Virus record (IMG/VR): IMGVR_UViG_3300012178_000001
Span: 1-64,000 of that record
Reading direction: 5' to 3' (one strand)
Length of the DNA: 64,000 nt
Source: a virus
Shown here: one piece after another, positions 1-8,582 of the stretch
How positions within the stretch are numbered: the stretch's first letter is position 1
Layout: every line of letters starts with the position of its first letter
Program-made: the position numbers and the translations under genes
Notes under the pieces: generated by a model
Seen by the model: only the letters and a program-made list of their open reading frames with translations
What the model was told of the DNA's origin: nothing
Databases searched by the model: none

Positions 1-27
1 AATTTATTTTAATATGATATCTAATTA

Positions 28-44
28 TATATTATTATAGTGAT
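28..44 (+). promoter_or_regulatory. Class B promoter motif upstream of the HU-like gene
   Basis: TATATTATT, four bases, then TGAT: a full match to the TATATTATW-N4-TGRT pattern found before several other genes. It lies about 215 nt before the HU-like start, further than usual. The 260 bases before that gene are almost pure A/T and I see no other gene in them; a short imperfect hairpin (ACAATA/TATTGT type) lies near 80-96. Confidence 0.5.
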
Positions 45-179
45 AATAATTATAATAATTTTAATTTTACTTATATTTAATACAATAAGTATTGTTATTA
101 ATATATTGTATATAGTCAAATTTAATCTATCACAGGTACTAAATATGGTTATATTTAAAGTTATTATAGTTTTTAATTA

Positions 180-188
180 TATATTATT
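180..188 (+). promoter_or_regulatory. Partial class B promoter core
   Basis: TATATTATT core about 70 nt before the HU-like start. The TGRT extension is only TGAA here. It may be a second weaker start site or a chance match in very AT-rich DNA. Confidence 0.3.
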
Positions 189-260
189 TAAATGAAGTTA
201 TAAGGATAATTATAAGTAAATAAATACTTATAAAAGATTAATGAGGAGGATGTTATAATT

Positions 261-875
261 ATGGCACTAAAGAAGAATATTAAAAAGAAGTCATTTTCAC
301 CTAAGGAAGTAAACAAGAAGGTAGTTAAGAAGAAAGTAGTAAAGAAAGCACCTGTAAAGAAGCCAGTTGAAAAGGAAGAAGTAGTTGAAGAAGAAATGAC
401 TTCTGAAGAAGAAATCGTTGAGAAAGAAACAACTGTTAAGAAGAAGGTTGATTTAACTAATGAACCTGAAGTAGATATGTCTCAATTTGAAATTCCAGAA
501 GAAGGCACATGTACAAAGGCACAATTCTTACACAACTTTGCTGAGAGATTAAATGATGCAGGTATTGGAGTTAATAAGAGAGTTGCTGGAGATATCATGG
601 AAGTATACAGTACATTATTAAAAGATGTTATTTCAGGGTGTTCTTACAAAGATACTGTATTAGGTGCAGCTTACAAGAATAAGTATGTTGATTTACGTGC
701 GTATGGTTCTAACTTAGAAAAGGTCGAACATGATACATTAGTATTCCCACATAACCGTGTTGAATTACGTATAGAATATGTTAATGTAGACCCAGAAGAT
801 TTAAAAGTTAAAGGTAAATATGACAAAGAAAAAGGAATTTTCACTACACTTGAAGGTGAAGAATATGAAGTTTAG
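261..875 (+). CDS. HU-like DNA-binding protein with a Lys/Glu-rich N-terminal arm
   Basis: 204 aa. Residues about 1-70 are low-complexity, first lysine-rich (KKNIKKKS, KKKVVKKAPVKK), then acidic. Residues about 82-180 resemble the HU/IHF fold: an opening helix (TKAQFLHNFAERLNDAGI), a second helix (AGDIMEVYSTLLKDV), then short beta strands ending ELRIEYVNVDP. HU proteins are usually about 90 aa, so the basic arm is an addition, as in eukaryote-type or phage-nucleoid HU variants. Strong SD GAGGAGG. Likely role: binding and compacting phage DNA. The assignment rests on pattern only; the arm-tip proline region is not obvious. Transcription probably starts at class B promoter(s) upstream. Confidence 0.55.
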   Translation: MALKKNIKKKSFSPKEVNKKVVKKKVVKKAPVKKPVEKEEVVEEEMTSEEEIVEKETTVKKKVDLTNEPEVDMSQFEIPEEGTCTKAQFLHNFAERLNDAGIGVNKRVAGDIMEVYSTLLKDVISGCSYKDTVLGAAYKNKYVDLRAYGSNLEKVEHDTLVFPHNRVELRIEYVNVDPEDLKVKGKYDKEKGIFTTLEGEEYEV

Positions 876-912
876 AATCAATAGATTCTAAATAAATCAT
901 TATATAAATTTT

Positions 913-1265
913 AACACGAGATACTACTATATTAGTGGTATCTCGTGTTCATAATAAAGTAGTCTATCCACACAATCGTAAATAAACGAAACGATCGAAT
1001 AAAGTGGTAGACGTAACATAGTTGTATATCAACATCCTTTAACCAGCTATTATGTTGGGAATCTTTATCAATGTTAATTAAAACCTTTTAATCTAGTTAA
1101 CAAATTGATACTATCTTAAGTATATAATTTTTCAAATTAGGATAGACTACTTTATTATGATGTTAATTCATCATACGAGTTACGCTTATATACTATAATG
1201 CTACCACGCCTTGTATGTATATAGTTAAATACCTACCACCCACATACGGTAGGTATTTTTTTTTT
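913..1265 (+). ncRNA. Candidate structured non-coding RNA (about 350 nt) with pseudoknot and terminator
   Basis: No credible ORF lies between 876 and 1368. The stretch contains a 16-bp hairpin (913-928/934-949), a perfect 21-bp long-range helix (949-969 with 1140-1160), and internal hairpins: ATCGT/ACGAT at 975-995, GTTG/CAAC at 1021-1033, CCAGC/GTTGG at 1043-1058, ATACT/AGTAT near 1108-1123. A crossing interaction (1004-1010 with 1201-1207; 1012-1017 with 1179-1184) would form a pseudoknot with the long helix. It ends in a rho-independent terminator (1228-1265). It does not look like tmRNA, RNase P or a group I intron. It could also be a long attenuator, a packaging RNA or a DNA-level origin structure. 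Confidence 0.6.
1228..1265 (+). terminator. Rho-independent terminator
   Basis: Stem AATACCTACC (1228-1237) pairs with GGTAGGTATT (1248-1257), followed by a run of T to 1265. It closes the structured RNA region and insulates the tape-measure promoter just downstream. Confidence 0.9.
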
Positions 1266-1294
1266 GATTATTTTTCATATAATCGTTATACTAT

Positions 1295-1306
1295 AACAAT
1301 AGATTA
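1295..1306 (+). promoter_or_regulatory. Class A (AACA-N6-TW) promoter for the tape-measure gene
   Basis: AACA-ATAGAT-TA followed by AT. It lies directly after a terminator and about 63 nt before the start codon. Confidence 0.7.
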
Positions 1307-1368
1307 ATTAAATTGAGATATCGGATATACATATAAATAAATAGTTAAAGAAAGGGGCAATGTGTCAT

Positions 1369-4300
1369 ATGAGTGTAATAAAAAATTTAGGTAAGTCGTT
1401 CCTATACTCTATTCCAAGTGCGTTAGGTACAGTAATGCCTACTGTTGCTGATTATAAAAGAAATATAAGCCTTCCCCAGCAGTCTAGAAAGATGATGATA
1501 GACCATCGCAGATTAGTTGAACGTGGTATGACTAAGTGGGATGATACTGGCGGAAACTTGATGAAGAATTTAAAGAATGACATAAAGAATGGTACTAGTG
1601 ATAATGATACTAGTGATTTTTTTGATGATGGTTTTGATGATGACTTCGATTTTGAAGATGATGTTAGTGAAACTACTACATCAGATGGTGGAACCAATAT
1701 ACAGTCAAATAAAATAATAAAAGACAATCGGAAGACTATGAATCAAGTTAATATAAATGGACCCGACACTGAAGTTGTTGCTAATGAAATGAAGAAGCAA
1801 TCAGGATTAAATATATTATTGAATGATAATATACTAAGATCTATGTCAGTTATGTCAGAGCAGATGAATCAAATAAATCAATTCAATCAAGAAGCTACAC
1901 TTACTCATTATCAAAAGACTGGTAAGTACAGAGCTGCAATGGTTGGAAACATGGCAGATATAAATAATAAGTTAGAAAAGCTAGTAGATTTACAAACTAG
2001 TAGAAATAAATTTATGGGTACTGATGAAGATGAAAGTATTGAAAGAAGAAAATCTCAGTTTGATAGAGTTATAAGTTATAATGGTCAAATGAGCTTTAGT
2101 AATTATATGAGTGAAGTAGTTAAGAATGCTAAAAGCGGTGGTGGAATGTTCGGTATGCTGTTAGAAGAAGTAATAGCTAATCCACTTAAGTTTGTAATGG
2201 AAGAAACTATTAATGCTGTAATACCGCAAAGTTTTAAAGACTCTATGAAAAACTTAGATGATATTATTAAAGGACTTCCTTCCGCATTTATATTAAAAAT
2301 GAATGATTGGGCATTAGAGGACAATCCATTTAAGAAATTCTTAGGTGGAATGTTAGGACTATCTACTGGTTGGTCTAATGAGCCTAAATCAGATATATAT
2401 AAAAAGGGTAGTACTAGTTTTGATGGTGTTACTAGAAAAGCTATAACAGAAGTTATACCTACATTATTATCTAAAATTCACAGTGCAATATCAGGTCAAA
2501 AAGAAATGGTATATGACTATGAAGAAGGTGTATTTCGTGGTAAGCAAAAATTATTAGATGACCGTAAAGATAGTATTCGAAACATAATGAGTGGAAGAGA
2601 CGAAGACAAATTAGAAGTGTATAATGGTATCCTTAAGGATAAAGGGATAACTGCCGATTCTGAATTAGGAAAGTCATTAAGAAATGATATAGATAAGATA
2701 TTAGACGGTTATAATATGAGAGGTAAAAGTCCTGATAAAGCATTGACTAAGAAGCATATAGACGGTTCATTAAATAATTCGACATCAGTAGATATGGTTA
2801 ACAGTTTAATTCAAGATAATCCTGAACTAGCTATGAAGATATCATCATCCATAGTTGGGGCACAGGACTCATATAAAGATTTCTTATTTAAAGAAGGCTC
2901 TAGTGTAGATTTTGCAGATAGTGGTATAATGCAGGCACTTAATGATAGACAACTTAAAAAGGATTTTAATAGTACTAGAGATACTAAAAATTCTACATTC
3001 TATGATAAGAAGAATAAGAAAGATGATAAAGACAAATCCGTAAGTGAATTCATGAATGATATATTTTCATCTGATAACAAATTTACCGATAAAGCTAAGA
3101 AATTATTATCAGTACCATTTAAGGCATTAGAAAGAGGTGCTGATAAGGCATCTAAATCATTAGCTAACGTTTTCTTTGGAAATGATAAGAATAGAGAGAA
3201 GGATGACGGTTTATTTAACTCGATAGGTAAAAAGTTTAATGAGTCTATATTTAAGCCACTAAATAAATTAATGTTTGGTGACAAAGATAGTAATGGGAAT
3301 GTACCATCTGACTCAATATTTGATAAAGGTATATTCACATCTGTTAAGGAATGGTTTAGTGACTATCTAGTAAACCCTACTAAGAATTTCTTATTCAGTG
3401 AGCAAGAGATGGATGCTAAAGGAAATATCATTAAGAGTGGTGGAGTAATAACAAGATTTAAGAATAATGTAAGCAATATCTCTGCAAATATATCTGAATC
3501 ATTATTTGGTGAAAATGGATATGCTGATAGTGTTAAAGAAAAAGGTATGGGAATATTAGAGTCATTTAGAGAAAATATGATTAACTATGGAAATAAAGTA
3601 GAACAGTATTTATTTGGGGAACTAGACTCAGATGGTAATCGTGTAGCTAGTGGTGTTATTAATGAAGAAGTTAAGACTAGTTTAGCACATGCTACTGCAG
3701 GTTCTTTATTAGGCTCAATGTTTATACCAGGGTATGGTAAGGTAATTGGTGCTGTTGCAGGCTATGTGCATGGAATGGATAATGTTCAGGAATACTTATA
3801 TGACAAAGATGATGGTTTATTCTATAAATGGGGAAGAAACTTTAAGCAATTCTTCGTAGGTGAAGAAGAACTTGACTCTGAAGGTAATGTTATTAAGAAA
3901 CGTGGTATACTGAAAAATGCACAAGATACTATAACTGACAATATTATAAATCCTGCTAAGAATTATTTATTTGGGGAAGAATATGAGAAAGATGGTAAGT
4001 TATTTAGATCTGGTGGATTTGTTGATGAAGTTAAGATAAAGACTTCTGAACTATTTGAAAAGGGTAAATTATTCCTTTTAGGTGATGAAGATAATGAAGG
4101 TTTATTCTCATCAGCAATAACATATACACGAGAAAATATCTATGAACCAATTAAGAGAACTATATTTGACACATTTGATGACTTAAGAACTTTTATGACT
4201 GAAGAAGTATTTAATCCAATTAAGAAATCTATGAGACCATTTTGGGAAGAGTTTAAAGTTCAGATGGGTAATTTCAAAGATTGGGGTTCAAGTGTAATAA

Positions 4301-7300
4301 AGCATATGGCAGATAATTTAAATGAAAGTTTTGCTAAATACTATGGTACTACTTTCTCTGAAACATTCCATGAGAAAATAGTAGAGCCAATGAGTGATGC
4401 ATTAGACACAATTAAGAACTCTTTAATTAATATATTTAAGTCAATGTTTAAATTACCAGTGAGTATTATAAAGGATGCTAGTGAAAGCCTAAGAAATAAG
4501 CATAGAGGAATGAACTTAGCATATGCAGGAAGTGCATTAACTGGTGAATCAGATGACTTAGGAATAGAAGTTGATAAGAAGGGTAATGGAATACTAAACT
4601 TCATGAGTAAAGAAGCAAGAGCAAGACGTAAAGCTGAAAGAAAAGAACGTAAGAAGGCAGATAGTATAGAAAAGTCTTCTAAAGAGCGTGAGGCAACTAA
4701 TATAAAGACAACTGCTGAAAAATCTTCTGAGATTGCTACACATACTAAAAAGACTGCAGGACTAATGGAAAAGTTCTTAGGTGCATTTGGTATTGGAAGT
4801 AAAGGTAGTGGAAGTGGGAGTAATGGAATTAGTGCAAGTATACCTGATATATTAATGGGTAATGGTTCTATATCTTCAGCAAATATCAATTCAAAAGCTA
4901 ATAAGAGTAATAAGAGTAAATTAGATGATTTAGAGTCTATACACTCAATAGAAAAACTTTCATCAATCAGTAGAAATACTGCAGGAACCAAGAAGTACAC
5001 TAAGAATATTGCATTATATTTAAGAAGAAAATTTGGTAATGTAGGCTTAGGTGGAAAGATGGAAGAGTTCGAAGAAAGTATTAAAGAAGGAAAAGGTTTC
5101 TTTGGTAAAGCATTTAAAATCATTTCATTCCCTTTTAAGTCAATGTCTAATGTTGCAGGACAGACAGTTAAATCAGTACAAGAAATGGGTAAAGGTTTAT
5201 GGAAGATTGCTAAATTACCTATGAAACTAGTATCACTTATTGGAGAAACTGTTAAAACTATAGGTCCAACTTTAGCTAAGGGAATAGGTAAAGGATTGAA
5301 TGTTGCAGTAGATGTAGTATCAGGAGCAATTAAATCTGCAGGTAATGTAATCAGTTCAATGGCAGATAATTTAACTAAGATTACTACTAGTATACTAGAT
5401 AATGCAACAAAACTAGCACAGTCAATTGGCAAAGTAGTTACTGGAGTTACTAAAATGGCTATGGATATAATCCCATCAGTTCTTAGAGGACTAGGCGGAT
5501 TAGGTAAATCTATGATTGACATGGCTACATCACCTTTTAGATGGATGGCTTCTAGAAAGGGAAAAGACGGTAAAGACGGTAAATCAATAACTAAAAAGAT
5601 TAAAGATAAAATTATGAATGTAAGAATTGTAGATATAGTACCACAACCTCCAACAAAAGCACTACCATTCTATGAGACAGAAATGCCTAAGTTGGGTTCT
5701 GGATTTATAGGTGCACCTGTTGTATCCTTTGTTGATAAAATTAAGGCATTTATGAGCAATTTATTTAAAGGTGGAGAGAGTGGAGAAGAAAAAGAAGGTA
5801 TATTTGCAAAAGTAAAGAACTTCATAAAAGCACCATTCGGAAAGTTTAAAGAAAAGTTTACTGAGAAGACTGGTAAAATAGCTAGAGACTCTGTGATTAA
5901 TGGAGTCCATATTATGAAAGAAGATGGCTCACTAGATGAAGTTATGGGAGACGTCGTAGATAGTTCACTAGGTATAATTAAAGACAAAACTATAGGTAGA
6001 GCTAAGCGTGGTATTAAGAATGTATATGATAAAACTATAGGTGGAGGAGTGGCTAAGATTAAAGGCTCTGCATCTAAATTACGTAATAAAATTAATACTA
6101 AGCTTGAAGAAGCTAGAGAAAGAAAGCGTAAGAAAAAAGAATTAAATTACGCTAAAAATACAGCTACTAATACTGGTGAGATTTCTAAGAGTCAGAATAA
6201 GTTTACTAAATTATTAACAACACTATTTCCAATATTATTAACTGCATTGTCAAGTCTTGCAGGTTTATTTGCAGGTACTAAAATTGCAGAGTTTGGTGGA
6301 CGTATAGTTGAATTTGTTAGTTCTAACTTCTTGGATCCAATTAAGGATGGAATAGTTGGAATGTTTAAGACTATTGGTAAAGGATTCTCATGGTTAGGCG
6401 GTGCTATAAAGAGTAAGCTTATTTCATTAGGTGGTAAAGCAAAAAGCCTTGCAGTAGGAGGTTTAAGTAAAATTGGAATGGGTGGATCTGCAGTAGCAGG
6501 TGCAGGAGTATTAGCAGGTGTGGGTACTGGTTTGGCATTAATGAAAAATGATTTCGACCAATCAACCGCTAGAGATGAAAAAGGTATGAAACGTATAGGT
6601 GCAATGATTGCAGGACATACTGGAGACTCATTTGGCGGTATGATGAAGAATGCTGGTAAACAAGCACTTAAGTATGGTGCAATAGGTGCTGGTTTAGGAC
6701 TAGCGGGTGGACCGTTTGCCCCAATATCAGTTCCATTAGGTGGATTAATAGGTTCAATAGGTGGATTTACTGCAGGTATATTTGGTAATGACCCTAAAGA
6801 ATCCATAGACACTATACGTAATGGTGTTGGTGTTGTTAAAGACTTCGTAGCTAGAAATATGGACAAGATAGAAGGAACAATGAGATTTATAGTTAACCCA
6901 GTAGGAGAGTTATTAGGAAGTTTTTTCAATGATGGAAGTGAGAAGTCATTTATCCAAAAAGGTATTTATAAAGGTTGGGTAGTATTCTCAGATAAGTTAT
7001 TTGGATTCGCTGACAGGCTCACTGGTGGATTATTATCCAAGATTGAACAGAATCCTTTATTCCGTACCCTAGCAGGTGGAGTAATGATGATTGGTGATGT
7101 TCTTTCCAAAGGACTAAAAGTTTTAGGAGACCTTAAGATGGGTGCATTAAAATTATTAGGACTTGGTGTTAAAAGAGCAATAGAACTACCTGGAAAGATT
7201 ATAAAGGGAATATTCGATTTTGGAGGTTGGATAGGTGGAAAGATAGGAGACTTAGCTAGTAAATTCTTCGGTGAAGGTAGTATGATTGGAGGATTAGTTA

Positions 7301-8565
7301 GGTCAATAAAGAGTTTCATCAGTCCAATGGTTGATGCTGTAAATGCAATACTTGATAAATTTAATATAGGTAAACGTATTAAGAAAACTGCTAGTAATAT
7401 TAAAGATGGTGCTGTTAATCTTAAGGATAATGCTATTGATTGGGTAACAGACTCCACACAGGCATTTAGAGATAGATATGGTAAAAGCTCAGATAATCGT
7501 AGTGCAGTATTAAATGCACCAGAGAGTAAAGACCCAAGTGAAGTGGCAGGTATGTACACACAATACAGTCAGGCACGTAAATCTCAAATGACTGCTGAAG
7601 AATATGGTATGGTTAATACTCAAGATAACAACTCATATTCTAGTGGAGGATTAAGTAACATACCAGTAGACCTTAATAATGATATAGGTGCATGGTTAAT
7701 TCCTAATCCTAATATAAATGGTGGAAATATTAATCTTAGTGGTATTCACCCTGCATTATTAGCACGTTCTATAGCTTATGCTAAGTATAAAGGAACACCA
7801 TTAACGGTGAATTCGGGTTATAGAAGTATTGAGGAACAACGCAGATTATACAATGATCCTACTATAAGAGCGGCTAGACCTGGTAGTAGTTGGCATAACT
7901 TTGGTGGTGCAATTGATATAAATGGCTTAAGTGGTGAATCAGATTCAGTATTAAATAAATTTGGTTTAAGTAGACCAGTATCTGGAGAGTCATGGCATGT
8001 GGAACCTTCTGAATTACGTCAGGAGAATGCTAGTAGAAGTGCTTCAGGTGTTGTAAATGCTCTAAAGAATGCTCCAACAACTGCATATAGTGAAACTGAA
8101 GGATATTCTACGGTGGAAGGAAAATCTACAGATTGGTTAAGTATGATAGGTGATTCTTCAGATAGTGATATGGATTATGTAAATAGTATGGCTAATATGA
8201 GCACTACAACTAATAGAACTAATCAAGCAACAACAATGGCGACAACTGGAACGTATACAGGTCAAGATTCTTCAAATAGTGAGATAGTTGAGTTACTACG
8301 CTCTATTAAAGAAAGTAATGAAGTTATTGCTGAGAAAGATATTAAATTTGAAGAAAAAGAGGGAAAGAGTGTTAAGTTAGATAACGAAACAATAGAGAAG
8401 TTAAGTGAAGCTATTGGTGGTAAATCTGAATCAGTTAGTGTAAGTTCTAACAACAATTCTGAAAATATTTTTAATCCTAATGCCAGTGTAGGAACAGATT
8501 TAATGAGTAAGATACGTGGGATGAAGATAACCAAGAATACAGACTTAATAGCTAAAGGTGTATAA
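1369..8565 (+). CDS. Tail tape-measure protein with internal repeats and an M15 (VanY-type) peptidase domain
   Basis: About 2,398 aa. It sets tail length and probably opens peptidoglycan during injection. The N-terminal 500 residues are helical and acidic. Residues about 600-910 hold a degenerate repeat of roughly 37 aa (LFGEExDxxGNIIKSGG type, nine copies). Residues about 1240-1400 and 1630-1880 contain amphipathic or hydrophobic Gly/Ala stretches typical of tape measures. Near the C-terminus (about 2130-2215) is a D-Ala-D-Ala carboxypeptidase-like domain: SGYRSIEEQ, then SWHNFGGAIDING, then SWHVEP, giving the usual H...D...H zinc ligands. An upstream in-frame ATG at 1360 is only 2 nt from the SD AAAGGGG; ATG 1369 has normal spacing. 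A long antisense open frame inside it is a shadow. Confidence 0.9.
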   Translation: MSVIKNLGKSFLYSIPSALGTVMPTVADYKRNISLPQQSRKMMIDHRRLVERGMTKWDDTGGNLMKNLKNDIKNGTSDNDTSDFFDDGFDDDFDFEDDVSETTTSDGGTNIQSNKIIKDNRKTMNQVNINGPDTEVVANEMKKQSGLNILLNDNILRSMSVMSEQMNQINQFNQEATLTHYQKTGKYRAAMVGNMADINNKLEKLVDLQTSRNKFMGTDEDESIERRKSQFDRVISYNGQMSFSNYMSEVVKNAKSGGGMFGMLLEEVIANPLKFVMEETINAVIPQSFKDSMKNLDDIIKGLPSAFILKMNDWALEDNPFKKFLGGMLGLSTGWSNEPKSDIYKKGSTSFDGVTRKAITEVIPTLLSKIHSAISGQKEMVYDYEEGVFRGKQKLLDDRKDSIRNIMSGRDEDKLEVYNGILKDKGITADSELGKSLRNDIDKILDGYNMRGKSPDKALTKKHIDGSLNNSTSVDMVNSLIQDNPELAMKISSSIVGAQDSYKDFLFKEGSSVDFADSGIMQALNDRQLKKDFNSTRDTKNSTFYDKKNKKDDKDKSVSEFMNDIFSSDNKFTDKAKKLLSVPFKALERGADKASKSLANVFFGNDKNREKDDGLFNSIGKKFNESIFKPLNKLMFGDKDSNGNVPSDSIFDKGIFTSVKEWFSDYLVNPTKNFLFSEQEMDAKGNIIKSGGVITRFKNNVSNISANISESLFGENGYADSVKEKGMGILESFRENMINYGNKVEQYLFGELDSDGNRVASGVINEEVKTSLAHATAGSLLGSMFIPGYGKVIGAVAGYVHGMDNVQEYLYDKDDGLFYKWGRNFKQFFVGEEELDSEGNVIKKRGILKNAQDTITDNIINPAKNYLFGEEYEKDGKLFRSGGFVDEVKIKTSELFEKGKLFLLGDEDNEGLFSSAITYTRENIYEPIKRTIFDTFDDLRTFMTEEVFNPIKKSMRPFWEEFKVQMGNFKDWGSSVIKHMADNLNESFAKYYGTTFSETFHEKIVEPMSDALDTIKNSLINIFKSMFKLPVSIIKDASESLRNKHRGMNLAYAGSALTGESDDLGIEVDKKGNGILNFMSKEARARRKAERKERKKADSIEKSSKEREATNIKTTAEKSSEIATHTKKTAGLMEKFLGAFGIGSKGSGSGSNGISASIPDILMGNGSISSANINSKANKSNKSKLDDLESIHSIEKLSSISRNTAGTKKYTKNIALYLRRKFGNVGLGGKMEEFEESIKEGKGFFGKAFKIISFPFKSMSNVAGQTVKSVQEMGKGLWKIAKLPMKLVSLIGETVKTIGPTLAKGIGKGLNVAVDVVSGAIKSAGNVISSMADNLTKITTSILDNATKLAQSIGKVVTGVTKMAMDIIPSVLRGLGGLGKSMIDMATSPFRWMASRKGKDGKDGKSITKKIKDKIMNVRIVDIVPQPPTKALPFYETEMPKLGSGFIGAPVVSFVDKIKAFMSNLFKGGESGEEKEGIFAKVKNFIKAPFGKFKEKFTEKTGKIARDSVINGVHIMKEDGSLDEVMGDVVDSSLGIIKDKTIGRAKRGIKNVYDKTIGGGVAKIKGSASKLRNKINTKLEEARERKRKKKELNYAKNTATNTGEISKSQNKFTKLLTTLFPILLTALSSLAGLFAGTKIAEFGGRIVEFVSSNFLDPIKDGIVGMFKTIGKGFSWLGGAIKSKLISLGGKAKSLAVGGLSKIGMGGSAVAGAGVLAGVGTGLALMKNDFDQSTARDEKGMKRIGAMIAGHTGDSFGGMMKNAGKQALKYGAIGAGLGLAGGPFAPISVPLGGLIGSIGGFTAGIFGNDPKESIDTIRNGVGVVKDFVARNMDKIEGTMRFIVNPVGELLGSFFNDGSEKSFIQKGIYKGWVVFSDKLFGFADRLTGGLLSKIEQNPLFRTLAGGVMMIGDVLSKGLKVLGDLKMGALKLLGLGVKRAIELPGKIIKGIFDFGGWIGGKIGDLASKFFGEGSMIGGLVRSIKSFISPMVDAVNAILDKFNIGKRIKKTASNIKDGAVNLKDNAIDWVTDSTQAFRDRYGKSSDNRSAVLNAPESKDPSEVAGMYTQYSQARKSQMTAEEYGMVNTQDNNSYSSGGLSNIPVDLNNDIGAWLIPNPNINGGNINLSGIHPALLARSIAYAKYKGTPLTVNSGYRSIEEQRRLYNDPTIRAARPGSSWHNFGGAIDINGLSGESDSVLNKFGLSRPVSGESWHVEPSELRQENASRSASGVVNALKNAPTTAYSETEGYSTVEGKSTDWLSMIGDSSDSDMDYVNSMANMSTTTNRTNQATTMATTGTYTGQDSSNSEIVELLRSIKESNEVIAEKDIKFEEKEGKSVKLDNETIEKLSEAIGGKSESVSVSSNNNSENIFNPNASVGTDLMSKIRGMKITKNTDLIAKGV
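3160..4120 (+). repeat. Coding repeats (about 37 aa period) within the tape measure
   Basis: Copies of a hydrophobic-hydrophobic-LFGE core plus acidic Gly/Asn turn begin near nt 3170 (FFGNDKN), 3275 (MFGDKDSNGN), 3390 (LFSEQEMDAKGN), 3505 (LFGENG), 3610 (LFGELDSDGN), 3850 (FVGEEELDSEGN), 3965 (LFGEEYEKDGK) and 4073 (LLGDEDNEG). A weaker copy at about 3795 (LYDKDDG) sits beside a Gly-rich hydrophobic insert. Confidence 0.7.
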
Positions 8566-8582
8566 TAAGAGGAGGTTGATTT

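Noticed and set aside
1013-1026. AACATAGTTGTA as class A promoter inside the structured RNA
   Set aside because: The bare AACA-N6-TW pattern is frequent by chance in such AT-rich DNA; this copy lacks the AAT extension and a gene downstream.
1188-1196. TATACTATA as an additional class B promoter
   Set aside because: Core differs at one base, no TGRT extension, and the site lies inside the proposed RNA just before its terminator.
913-1265. Group I intron, tmRNA or RNase P RNA as explanation of the structured RNA
   Set aside because: GACTA and TAGTC strings occur but in the wrong order and within a perfect 21-bp helix; no tRNA-like end with CCA, tag frame or RNase P core motif is visible.
4341-7559. 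Several long open frames on the minus strand within the tape-measure gene (up to about 390 codons)
   Set aside because: They are antisense to a well-supported gene, lack SD sequences, and have the Ser/Leu/Pro/Ile-rich composition expected from reading AT-rich coding DNA backwards.
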